Assembly: GCA_016839875.1 (NCBI GenBank)
Contig: JAEOTK010000270.1
Span: 1 to 31,318, forward strand
From: Candidatus Heimdallarchaeota archaeon
GTDB lineage: Archaea; Asgardarchaeota; Heimdallarchaeia; Heimdallarchaeales; Heimdallarchaeaceae
Reading direction: 5' to 3'
Length of the DNA stretch: 31,318 nt
The notes below the pieces were generated by a model. It had not been told where the DNA came from. It did not search any database and saw only the letters and a program-made list of their open reading frames with translations. The position numbers were made by a program, and so were the translations under genes. Below, piece by piece: positions 8,601-14,839 of the stretch (the first letter of the stretch is position 1; each line of letters opens with the position of its first letter).

Positions 8601-8744
8601 TTCTTCAACAAAGAACGGTCCAGCTGCTGTAGACATTGTAGTGTTACTTGAAGCAATTTCAGCTTGAATAACTGAACCACTTACAGTAAGCAAAATAATA
8701 GTCAAACCCAACAATGCTGAACCCATTATTGTTTTGTATTTCAT
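5685..8744 (-). CDS. Large secreted, membrane-anchored surface protein with CARDB-like beta domains
   Basis: The 1019-residue protein has a signal peptide (residues 1-28, ending near SVIQA), a long extracellular part, and a C-terminal membrane helix (about 990-1012) followed by KKKFKK. That tail predicts an outside-facing protein anchored at its C terminus. Three segments look like CARDB/DUF11-type beta sandwiches, each with the hallmark of strands around an EN-TG or TNIG turn: about 318-400 (YFVENTGEEN), 673-770 (TYTVENTGDV) and 836-920 (ITITNIGEV). An acidic, Ser/Gln-rich stalk (about 940-985) precedes the anchor. No catalytic motif is visible, so an adhesive, S-layer-associated or ligand-binding role is likely, but the function is unknown. 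GGAGGT lies 5 bases before the ATG, one of the clearest ribosome sites in the window. It has its own promoter and terminator and so appears monocistronic. Confidence 0.85.
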   Translation of the reverse strand: MKYKTIMGSALLGLTIILLTVSGSVIQAEIASSNTTMSTAAGPFFVEEMKIVAGIDAAALIELILIGGDVPDIATDARFSSVNNWLFVASDQDNYLPYLVRRPFKAPENATLILEIDSSLGAVGSLAHALDIAGMFAIEYGVTLSWSRLDVLPSGDYLYYFTGGMSNSIFSTLITEFQTDITSGFVSLLNGATVGAAPVKAVVMGEGMLEGRMNPVRGVYYVDDDAITGTTDFTLSTTNVFGALVAPYSGPIALKYSILKFRFPYTINPISISPTTDNFAPHITGKMDWNLNLPWMWVPKPTQNYEVQFNIDHAKLSSYPKVTVNMGYDQNELNTNGRLEMEYFVENTGEENATDIHISYNLGPDFYEILDDIPDLDVLRSDVYIDESALIEIYGTLDVEVLGSPTYTYNQKVLVLEGWYRWVANDSLVNFNPALTDEIVGYNSRDIIPVGLTEVTVSLQCAQGLPTILFDRVIEFLSLVDLTQYDPTELMDIIPDYSAQLGLGVQAAGTDLFNLLYTPQSIFDPDLMDFSFSFRDVGGIGLDARNETILELTIPLLQPDENTTKRWALDNIPARDDHFGIMSVEPVDVGGAYYALQLTTVDKTGYDLMRLLFGHFDPGADFTYSRPLSFYEPWEDIWISAGARFSYMDQEGFEYYGFSNGLNLQVADDEAVLNVHVELDAPAYQVGDPVQVTYTVENTGDVAAEDVEILLYHGRMGSDWQIRDPQLFWTDGVASIAGGGGIYSSVANVEANSFLGIHPVYAVVKFKSDVGQAPAVVDFGPGISAVFEGASETEQIVISNMDWAMLLPTSTDRRPAFPQPILQVEVDVNFIIPEDAPWELELTITITNIGEVVTRLTVIQFYNATNMDLQSRSTTKGNDFNTTIHGMGIILFTGITLEPGQNVIISMRWLFLFSHGCYIPGIIIVYTSPYENELQEGDDDFQPETDTEAPLMQALDGQSQDNEDWEEYGQSTQTGTSAGADVFAGEHTRRMGGIDALYWSLGAILVTAVATTMKKKFKK

Positions 8745-8793
8745 TTTTGACCTCCAAAAATTTTTGTCTAATATAATCTATAGTAGAATCTTA

Positions 8794-8801
8794 TTATAAA
8801 G
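8794..8801 (-). promoter_or_regulatory. TATA box of the surface-protein gene
   Basis: The minus strand reads CTTTATAA. Its centre is about 53 bases upstream of the ATG at 8744, predicting a leader of about 27 bases that carries the GGAGGT ribosome site at 8750-8755. This contrasts with the leaderless promoters elsewhere in the window. Confidence 0.6.
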
Positions 8802-8852
8802 CTTATTTTAGATTCCAGCCAAGAAAGAGAGTTCGAGAAAAATAGAAAGGCT

Positions 8853-8905
8853 AGCTATAACGTGTGAGTACTTCTTCTATATAGCTTTCACATATTTTTA
8901 TAGCT
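8853..8905. repeat. Imperfect inverted repeat between galT and the surface-protein gene
   Basis: The arms are AGCTATAA..TGTGA (8853-8867) and TCACA..TTATAGCT (8888-8905): 13 matching positions with short internal mismatches and a loop of about 20 bases. It lies just past the galT stop and about 50 bases upstream of the TATA box at 8794. It may be a 3' hairpin of galT or an operator. Either role is inference. Confidence 0.4.
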
Positions 8906-8911
8906 TACTTT

Positions 8912-9868
8912 TTACAATATTATGTTCTTTAATCGAGCAACAGCTGTTTCAGGAAGTAAGCCATTTATGAATGTCTCTCCACATGTTTCAACAGCACCTA
9001 GCAATTTCTTTGATTTTATATTTCTTTGTGGAGTATGCAACTTAAAATACATATGAGATGCCATTGATTCTTTTGTATTTACAGGTCCTTGATGTAATGA
9101 TAAAGAATAGCTAATTTCCTTTGCGAATAATTGATTTAAAGCTCTTATAAGCTTTAAAATGGCATCCATCATTTCAACCATTTCTATTCTGGTACATTGG
9201 TGAAGATAACTCACATGCCTTTGAGGGTAGATATGAATATCATATGCATATTTTGCTGAATAGGGGATAAGGACAACAAGGTGCTGATTTTGGAGAATTA
9301 TTCTCTCATCTTTCGCTAACTCTTGATCAACGTAATTGCAAACCATACATTGATTCTTTTTCTTCTTATATTCGACAATTGTGTCAAATTCTTTTTTCAA
9401 ATGATTAGGTATGAAAGGAAAAGCGTATATCTGACCATGAGGATGGATTAAAGTAGCACCTACATCTGTACCATAATTCTCAAATGGAAGAACATATTTT
9501 ATTGAAGTATCTTTAGCTAGTTCTTTTGTTGCTTGAATCCATGTTTCAAAAATTTGATTTATCTCTTCAATTGGCATATCGATAAACTTCGATTGATGTT
9601 TGTCAGTGTAAACCAGCAGTTCACAATTACCATGACCAGTCATCTTTTCCCAAAAATCACCATGTTTGTATTTCTTAAATTCTAACTCAGAATCTAATGC
9701 TGGATATTTATTTGATATTCGTAGAGGTTTAGTAAAGGTAGGAACCTCCTCAGATCCAGTGCAAAGTGGACAGAAATCTTTATCTCTATCAGGTCGTTCT
9801 TGTCTAACCTCTGAAAAAATCACCCATTCACCAGTAAATGGGTTCTTTCTTATTTCTCGAATTGTCAT
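8912..9868 (-). CDS. galT: Galactose-1-phosphate uridylyltransferase
   Basis: The enzyme exchanges UMP between UDP-glucose and galactose 1-phosphate (Leloir pathway, cytosol). It belongs to the HIT-like nucleotidyl transferase superfamily. The active-site motif HPHGQ lies at 142-146, with H144 as the expected nucleophile. Zinc ligands CPLC (C33, C36) and a second CxxC (CMVC, near 172-175) are present. The N-terminal signature IRKNPFTGEWVI and a C-terminal SLHQGP motif also fit. I chose the ATG at 9868 (318 residues) over the GTG at 9973. The family signature begins a few residues after that ATG, and a TATA box lies 24-25 bases upstream of it, giving a leaderless transcript. The longer form would also run across the promoter of the divergent GH57 gene. 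The pairing with GH57 suggests sugar or glycogen metabolism. A related nucleotide-sugar phosphorylase function is possible. Confidence 0.9.
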   Translation of the reverse strand: MTIREIRKNPFTGEWVIFSEVRQERPDRDKDFCPLCTGSEEVPTFTKPLRISNKYPALDSELEFKKYKHGDFWEKMTGHGNCELLVYTDKHQSKFIDMPIEEINQIFETWIQATKELAKDTSIKYVLPFENYGTDVGATLIHPHGQIYAFPFIPNHLKKEFDTIVEYKKKKNQCMVCNYVDQELAKDERIILQNQHLVVLIPYSAKYAYDIHIYPQRHVSYLHQCTRIEMVEMMDAILKLIRALNQLFAKEISYSLSLHQGPVNTKESMASHMYFKLHTPQRNIKSKKLLGAVETCGETFINGLLPETAVARLKNIIL

Positions 9869-9888
9869 TGAGATGAAATCTCTATTTT

Positions 9889-9984
9889 CTATATAATATC
9901 TTCGGAGATTTATTTGATATCTGTTTCTCGATATCTCAATATCATCATCAAAATAGACCAAAGAAACTCCCACAATCTTTATAT
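9889..9984. promoter_or_regulatory. Divergent promoter pair for galT and the GH57 gene
   Basis: A TATA box TTATATAG on the minus strand (9889-9896) is centred 24-25 bases before the galT ATG at 9868. A TATA box CTTTATAT on the plus strand (9977-9984) is centred 26 bases before a GTG at 10007. Both spacings place transcription start at the start codon, so both messages are predicted to be leaderless. The shared 138-base region could hold a common operator; none was recognised. Confidence 0.55.
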
Positions 9985-10006
9985 TTTGAATATAGAGTTA
10001 CTTCAT

Positions 10007-11242
10007 GTGCATTCTACAATTGTTTTACATGCTAATCTTCAATACGCGGAGATACCAAAGGATAATATTCCACAAGTAATTGAAAGCAGTTATCTTCCTG
10101 TTCTGAAAACTCTTCTCGAAATTCCCAAAGCACGTGTTGTTCTTAATTTTACTGGGGTGACATTGGAAATACTGGATAACGAAAACAAAGAGGTTTTAGA
10201 TCTTCTAAAAGAAGGAGTAGAAAACGGTCAATTCGAACTTACTGGATGTGGTTATTCTCATCCAATCTTCCCTTTGCTACCTGTAGAAGATTCCAAGAAG
10301 CAAATTGAATATAATCTGCAAGTACTTGAAAAAACACTGGATTACATACCTAAAGGATTCTGGTTACCTGAATTGGCTTATGATCCTAGTCTCCCTCATA
10401 TCTTGAAAAGATATGGTTTTGAATATATTTTCGTTGATGATGAATTGTTTAGTTTTAGTTCTCCATTATTAAATGATGCAAACATATTCAATGATCCCTA
10501 TTATTCATCAGGTCATTATCTGAGAGATTTAATGAAAGCAAAAGGTCTCATGAGAAAGATTATTCGATTCAGAAAAGCTGTAAAAGGATTAAAACGATTA
10601 AGCAAGGAAGTTGATTTTTATCCGGTCGAAATAAAAGCAGCAAAAAACACAATTACAGGTATCAGAGTCCCACAAGCTCTATCCTATATTACTTCAGCAA
10701 GTTTACTAGGCTTTCCATTCATATCAGTAAATAAAGCAATGAAGATTGTTTCAAAAATTGGTAAAAAAGAGGGATTGGTTATACCTTATGGAATCGATTT
10801 AGAATTTTTCGGTTATCGAAGTTATTTCGATGATAAGTTAATGACAGCTGAAGGTCTAGAGAAATTCATTCTCAAGATGATAGATATAAAAGATAATGAG
10901 ATGATACTTCCGAGTAAATATCTAGATATGAATAAACCAACAGATCTAGGTTACCTAAAATCAGGTTCATGGTCTACCACTAGAAACCTAGATATATGGA
11001 CTCTTGATGAAGATAATAAGAAATTAGAAAGATTATGCGATGAAGTGAGATCTTATATGATACAAATCCCAACTGGAGAAATATCAGAAGAACTATGGAA
11101 GCATCTACTGTTGGCTGAGAACAGTGATGGACGAGGATGGGACCCAATACCTGAAAGAAGATTAGATTGTTTCTCTCATGCATTGGAAGCTCTCAAGCTT
11201 GCAAAAGAAAAACATAAAGAAATATTATCTCGGAAAAAATAA
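10007..11242 (+). CDS. Glycoside hydrolase family 57-type alpha-glucan enzyme
   Basis: GH57 enzymes are retaining alpha-glucan hydrolases or transferases (amylase, 4-alpha-glucanotransferase, branching enzyme) built on a seven-stranded barrel. The N-terminal strand motif VLHANLQYAEIP corresponds to the family's HxHQP region. The nucleophile motif GFWLPELAY gives E122, and the acid/base motif YGIDLEFFG gives D264. Numbering is from the GTG at 10007. Both catalytic residues are present, so activity is expected. At about 411 residues it is a short, core-only member without the usual C-terminal domains. The GTG at 10007 was chosen because a TATA box lies 26 bases upstream (leaderless). TTG at 9986 and TTG at 9914 are in-frame alternatives, but the latter overlaps the galT promoter. 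The substrate is not visible; divergence from galT suggests glycogen or galactose-containing sugars. Confidence 0.82.
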   Translation: MHSTIVLHANLQYAEIPKDNIPQVIESSYLPVLKTLLEIPKARVVLNFTGVTLEILDNENKEVLDLLKEGVENGQFELTGCGYSHPIFPLLPVEDSKKQIEYNLQVLEKTLDYIPKGFWLPELAYDPSLPHILKRYGFEYIFVDDELFSFSSPLLNDANIFNDPYYSSGHYLRDLMKAKGLMRKIIRFRKAVKGLKRLSKEVDFYPVEIKAAKNTITGIRVPQALSYITSASLLGFPFISVNKAMKIVSKIGKKEGLVIPYGIDLEFFGYRSYFDDKLMTAEGLEKFILKMIDIKDNEMILPSKYLDMNKPTDLGYLKSGSWSTTRNLDIWTLDEDNKKLERLCDEVRSYMIQIPTGEISEELWKHLLLAENSDGRGWDPIPERRLDCFSHALEALKLAKEKHKEILSRKK

Positions 11243-11249
11243 ATGTTAG

Positions 11250-11292
11250 AAATACTTGCTGAACATCTTTACAGTATTTGAATTTTAAAATT
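11250..11292 (+). terminator. Possible hairpin terminator after the GH57 gene
   Basis: AAATACT (11250-11256) and AGTATTT (11273-11279) can form a 7-base stem just after the stop codon. They are followed by the palindrome AATTTTAAAATT (11281-11292). A role in ending the transcript is plausible but weak, because no long T run follows. Confidence 0.3.
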
Positions 11293-11363
11293 GCAAAGAA
11301 ACACTTATAATAATATATTCGCATTCTAATTTGTTCGCTTATAGCTTTAAATGTTGGGGCAAA

Positions 11364-12197
11364 ATGGAAATAGAAATATTTATTCATGAAGAGAATTGTG
11401 ACCACTGTAAACCTACTTTGAAGTTTCTATCAGCTGTTCTTGGTGCTCTCAAAACACAAGATGTGAAATTGAAAGTTCACCAGGTGAGTAAGAGTAGAGA
11501 TGCAGCAGAAAAGAAAAATATTCCTTTGAATCCATTACCAGCAATTTTGTTGCCATCAGGCTGTATAATCTCTGGTTCATTATCTCATGATTTGATTGGT
11601 GTTCTTATCTGCAGTCTATTAGCAAAATCGAAAGTACCTATTCAATCAATTGATAAGTTTGAATTAAGTAAGAAAGAAGCTCCATTACTCCTAGATTTAG
11701 CCTCAGCAATGATTGAATATCAAGCCGCTTATACTCTACGAAGAGATAGATCTTACACCTATATCGTAAAGGAATCAACTGATTGGGTTCCAATTGAAAG
11801 ATATAAACAATTAGCTAAAAATACAAAGATTATGATTCTCACTGATTTTGATAAGAAACCTAGTTCAGAACTTTATGAATTGGGTTTAGATTCTAATGTT
11901 TACTTAGGACACATTATCAGAGACAATATCGTTCTAGCAGCAAATCTAATTATTTGGAGAGATAGAGCTAATCATATTAGCTTCTTCAGAGTAAAGCGAG
12001 CTGATGGTGACAAATACGTCGGGACATGTTCATGCTTATTGGGTGATGGAAAACAGATGATTAGAGATTTCTTCAAACCTCTGTTTCTGACTTCAGCTAC
12101 AATAAATGCAGATGGTTCTAAAGGAACTGGTCAGAACAGAATTGTTGCTAATGTGAAGGAAGTAAGTAATGATCTTGATCAATTGCTTAGAAGATAG
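11364..12197 (+). CDS. Thioredoxin-like domain fused to an unrecognised domain
   Basis: The protein has 277 residues from the ATG at 11364. The N-terminal domain (1-85) begins with the strand MEIEIFIHE and a CDHC redox motif (C12, C15), and it has a PLPAILLP segment that can supply the cis-proline. It therefore has the thioredoxin/glutaredoxin fold. Residues about 105-277 form a separate alpha/beta domain with strands such as KIMILTDFD and NIVLAANLIIW and a CSC pair near 223-225. I do not recognise this domain. A disulfide reductase or redox sensor role is inferred from CDHC only. An upstream in-frame TTG at 11331 was rejected: ATG at 11364 has GGGG just before it, and CTTATAAT at 11304-11311 fits as a TATA box with a leader of about 30 bases. 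The gene stands alone on the plus strand. Confidence 0.75.
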   Translation: MEIEIFIHEENCDHCKPTLKFLSAVLGALKTQDVKLKVHQVSKSRDAAEKKNIPLNPLPAILLPSGCIISGSLSHDLIGVLICSLLAKSKVPIQSIDKFELSKKEAPLLLDLASAMIEYQAAYTLRRDRSYTYIVKESTDWVPIERYKQLAKNTKIMILTDFDKKPSSELYELGLDSNVYLGHIIRDNIVLAANLIIWRDRANHISFFRVKRADGDKYVGTCSCLLGDGKQMIRDFFKPLFLTSATINADGSKGTGQNRIVANVKEVSNDLDQLLRR

Positions 12198-12207
12198 TGA
12201 ACTAAAA

Positions 12208-12390
12208 CTAGAATTTCTTTTTTAAGATTCCATATCCATCGCATTGTCCGTATTTTAACATGCATTCTGTTGTTTTGGTTATGTAATATTTGCAGAAACC
12301 ACCCATTATTGGATCATATTTTTCACAAGTAGCATCTGGATTATCATTTTCTGATGTTTTTCCACTTGGTGGTAAAGGTATATCAGCCAT
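12208..12390 (-). CDS. Small four-cysteine protein, unknown
   Basis: This 60-residue protein has four cysteines (C22, C33, C43, C50), spaced x10, x9 and x6, and a lysine-rich end. The spacing would suit one zinc ion or a small Fe-S cluster, but it matches no family I can name. A GGTCA ribosome-site-like stretch precedes the ATG, and an AT-rich TATA candidate lies about 40 bases upstream. It runs convergent to the thioredoxin-like gene with only 10 bases between stops. The next small gene upstream is also cysteine-rich and on the same strand. Real coding is likely because of the regular cysteines and the fit between neighbours, but conservation was not tested. Confidence 0.6.
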   Translation of the reverse strand: MADIPLPPSGKTSENDNPDATCEKYDPIMGGFCKYYITKTTECMLKYGQCDGYGILKKKF

Positions 12391-12456
12391 TTTAATGACC
12401 TTCAGTAGTATGAATTAACCAGCTTATTTAATATTTTTCATAATTTTACATAGGTT

Positions 12457-12609
12457 CTAGCGATAGATATAATCAGGATTACTTCGTTCACAATTCGAAC
12501 ACTTCTCATCATATTTACTCATAGATGTTCCACACCCCGAGCATTTGAAAATCTTCTTTGCATCTTTTCTTTGGTCATTTTCATTGTATGATGAATCATT
12601 GTTTGGCAT
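12457..12609 (-). CDS. Very small zinc-ribbon protein
   Basis: A 50-residue open frame starts with ATG at 12609 and ends with TAG at 12457. A polar N-terminal tail (MPNNDSSYNE...) precedes a zinc ribbon with C23-x2-C26 and C37-x2-C40, in the typical KCSGCGT and KCSNCE contexts. Such tiny zinc ribbons are common in archaea and usually bind nucleic acid or a protein partner; the partner here is unknown. A CTTTATAT box on the minus strand near 12650-12657 lies about 45 bases upstream. It sits 66 bases before the other small cysteine-rich gene, on the same strand, and may be co-transcribed with it. Shortness is the main doubt, but four correctly spaced cysteines by chance are unlikely. Confidence 0.68.
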   Translation of the reverse strand: MPNNDSSYNENDQRKDAKKIFKCSGCGTSMSKYDEKCSNCERSNPDYIYR

Positions 12610-12783
12610 TGCTGTAATACTTATTGCAAATCTGATTAATAATTATTACTGATATAAAGAGCCATTTTTCAAAAAAAGAAATTGAAAAACCCCGCTGAAA
12701 TCGAAAATAATCAGTTTCACAACGCTTATTATAGGTCTTGTACCAAATAGAGTTTAATGAAATAAAAATATGGAGAATATAAA

Positions 12784-14307
12784 ATGGTTAAATTAACAAT
12801 AAAAATTGAAAAAACCTTAGATTCTGAACCAGAATATGTTCTTATCAATTCAAGCTTGGCTCAAAAATATGATATAATGCCAGGACAATTAATCGAATTG
12901 ACCCCTTTTAATATTGGTTTAAAAGCTTATACAAGTGATAATATTCCTGAAAGCCATGTAGGTATATCTAGTAAGATATCTGAAGAATATGGGATTCAAA
13001 AAGGAGCGGAGGTTGATATCAAAGAAATTACAAATGAAAATATTATTCATTTACTTCATAAGAAGATGAGAGGGGAGTTGCTAAAGGAAGATGAAATAAG
13101 TTCGATATTCGAAGCAATTGACAAGAACTTAGTTCATCCTACACAAGTAGCAGTACTAATGTCATTATTTCAAGTACAAGGATTATCCTTAGAGGAAACA
13201 ACTTCGATTGCTAAAGCAATAATTACCAACTCACAAATTTTGCACCCCAAAAAGAAACCAGTTGTAGATAAACATTCTATTGGTGGGATAGCAGGTAATA
13301 GGATCACACCTGTGATGATTCCGATACTTGCAGCTGCTGGTTTGACAATTCCCAAAGTTTCCACTCGAGCGATAACGTCGCCTGCGGGAACAATTGATTC
13401 AGTTGAATTATTAATGCCTGTTGAACTATCACTTGAAGAGATGAGGGACGTGGTAGATACAACTGGAGGATGTATAGTAAGTGGTGAAACAGTAGGACTT
13501 GCAGATATCTCAGATAAAATCATCTCAGTTCTGGAAACTATAAAAATAGACCCAAGAGAATTCATGGTTGCTAGTATTCTTTCTAAGAAAATAACAGCAG
13601 GATCAGAGTATGTACTGATAGATTTACCAACTGGTAGAGGAGCAAAAGTGATTCGAAGAGAAAATGCTCAAGAGGTAGGTGGTTTATTCACTTCTATTGG
13701 TTATTCACTTAAAATTAAAGTAGACTGTATAATTAGTCCGGGAGATAAACCGATAGGAAGTATGATTGGTCCAGCTCTCGAAGCAAGAGATGGTTTGAAA
13801 ATTCTAAAAGATCAGAGTGGAAGTAGTGACTTAATGAGAAAAGCTTTATCATTGTCAGGCATCATTTTTGAAGCACAAAATTGGTGCCCCCGTGGTTATG
13901 GGTTCGAATTTGCAGAGGAAATTCTAAGAAGCGGAAAAGCTTATTCTAAATTTAAGGAGATAGTAGAAGCTCAAGGTGGGAATCCTAATATCAAAGAAGA
14001 TGATATTCCAGTAGCAGACTACATAGAAACAATCAATGCTAAAAGTGATGGTGTTGTGTATAGTATTGAGAGTGCTGCTGTTTCAGCAATTGCCCGACAA
14101 GCAGGTGCTCCTAGCGATAAGAAAGCAGGAGTAGTTCTAGTAGCTAAAAGAGGAGACAGATTCAAAAAAGGAGATCCCTTGTTTGAAATTCATTCTTCAT
14201 CAGAAGGATTATTGTCGTCTGCAGTAAAATTAGCTACTTCTACATTTGAACCAATTGATACTGAAAAAATGATATTAGAGATTATCAGAGGTCCAAAGGA
14301 GTTGTAA
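12784..14307 (+). CDS. deoA: AMP phosphorylase (archaeal thymidine phosphorylase family)
   Basis: The enzyme splits nucleoside 5'-monophosphates, chiefly AMP, with phosphate to give the base and ribose 1,5-bisphosphate. This is the first step of the archaeal AMP pathway, which continues through ribose-1,5-bisphosphate isomerase and type III RuBisCO. At 507 residues it has the extra N-terminal domain (1-85) that separates archaeal AMP phosphorylases from the roughly 440-residue thymidine phosphorylases. The phosphate-binding signature KHSIGG lies at 163-168, followed by TRAITSPAGT. A GGAGA ribosome site (12772-12776) lies 7 bases before the ATG, and a TATA-like CTTATTATAG is at 12725-12734. 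Cgi121 follows 7 bases after the stop, so the two are probably one transcript. Neither the isomerase nor RuBisCO is encoded in this window. Confidence 0.93.
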   Translation: MVKLTIKIEKTLDSEPEYVLINSSLAQKYDIMPGQLIELTPFNIGLKAYTSDNIPESHVGISSKISEEYGIQKGAEVDIKEITNENIIHLLHKKMRGELLKEDEISSIFEAIDKNLVHPTQVAVLMSLFQVQGLSLEETTSIAKAIITNSQILHPKKKPVVDKHSIGGIAGNRITPVMIPILAAAGLTIPKVSTRAITSPAGTIDSVELLMPVELSLEEMRDVVDTTGGCIVSGETVGLADISDKIISVLETIKIDPREFMVASILSKKITAGSEYVLIDLPTGRGAKVIRRENAQEVGGLFTSIGYSLKIKVDCIISPGDKPIGSMIGPALEARDGLKILKDQSGSSDLMRKALSLSGIIFEAQNWCPRGYGFEFAEEILRSGKAYSKFKEIVEAQGGNPNIKEDDIPVADYIETINAKSDGVVYSIESAAVSAIARQAGAPSDKKAGVVLVAKRGDRFKKGDPLFEIHSSSEGLLSSAVKLATSTFEPIDTEKMILEIIRGPKEL

Positions 14308-14314
14308 TTAAATA

Positions 14315-14839
14315 ATGGTGAAGGAGAGAGAGGATTCTTTTACTTACAATATCTATCTTCTTCCAGACTCGTTTACCATGAATCACTTGATAGAGAGAAG
14401 TAAGAAAAGAAAGTTTTCCAATGTTACTTTACAAGTATTAGATCCAACATGGATCGTTAGTAAAAGACACATAGATGTTGCAATCTATCATACACAAAAC
14501 GCGTTTGATGAAGGAAGAAATTTTGCTAGAGATAAGGCAACAGAGTTTCTAATTAGAGTATCAGGCCAGAAACAGATAAAGAATGCTTTGAAGCAATTTG
14601 GAGTAAAGGATAATAGTAAACATATTTTAGTTGTTTCTTTTGGAGGATCTAAAGAAGAAAACGAAGAAGAGGAACTAGAATTTACAAGAAGTATTGATTT
14701 TAAGATTGAATCTATTGATAGAGAATCTTTGCCTTTAAGTGATGTTAAGAAACTGTGTGATTTTTACAAAAGTGAGGAAGATTTACAAGATACAGAAAAG
14801 GCAGCTATAGAAAGGATAGCTGCTTTAGAAATTCACTAA
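14315..14839 (+). CDS. cgi121: KEOPS complex subunit Cgi121
   Basis: Cgi121 is the tRNA-binding subunit of KEOPS (with Kae1, Bud32 and Pcc1), which makes the t6A modification at position 37 of ANN-decoding tRNAs in the cytosol. The 174-residue protein shows the family's core in order: a VTLQVLDPTWIVSKRH strand-helix start, a helix with NFARDKATEFLIRVSG, and QIKNALKQFGVK. The last corresponds to the conserved RQI-xxAI-xxFGI motif. The C-terminal third is acidic. It starts 7 bases after deoA and is likely co-transcribed. Its stop overlaps by 3 bases that of the opposite-strand gene ending at 14836. Other KEOPS genes are not in the window. The family call is strong on motif order. Confidence 0.9.
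   Translation: MVKEREDSFTYNIYLLPDSFTMNHLIERSKKRKFSNVTLQVLDPTWIVSKRHIDVAIYHTQNAFDEGRNFARDKATEFLIRVSGQKQIKNALKQFGVKDNSKHILVVSFGGSKEENEEEELEFTRSIDFKIESIDRESLPLSDVKKLCDFYKSEEDLQDTEKAAIERIAALEIH

Noticed and set aside
9869..9973. Longer galT start (GTG at 9973) adding 35 residues
   Set aside because: The added residues do not look like the family, would cover the galT TATA box, and the shorter start has ideal leaderless spacing.
9914..10006. Longer GH57 start (TTG at 9914)
   Set aside because: It overlaps the galT promoter and places the TATA box at 9977 inside the coding region; the GH57 fold begins at about 10010.
13170..13565. Open reading frame of 131 codons on the minus strand within deoA
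   Set aside because: It is antisense to a highly conserved enzyme, has no recognisable motif and no promoter or ribosome site; it reflects codon bias of the real gene.
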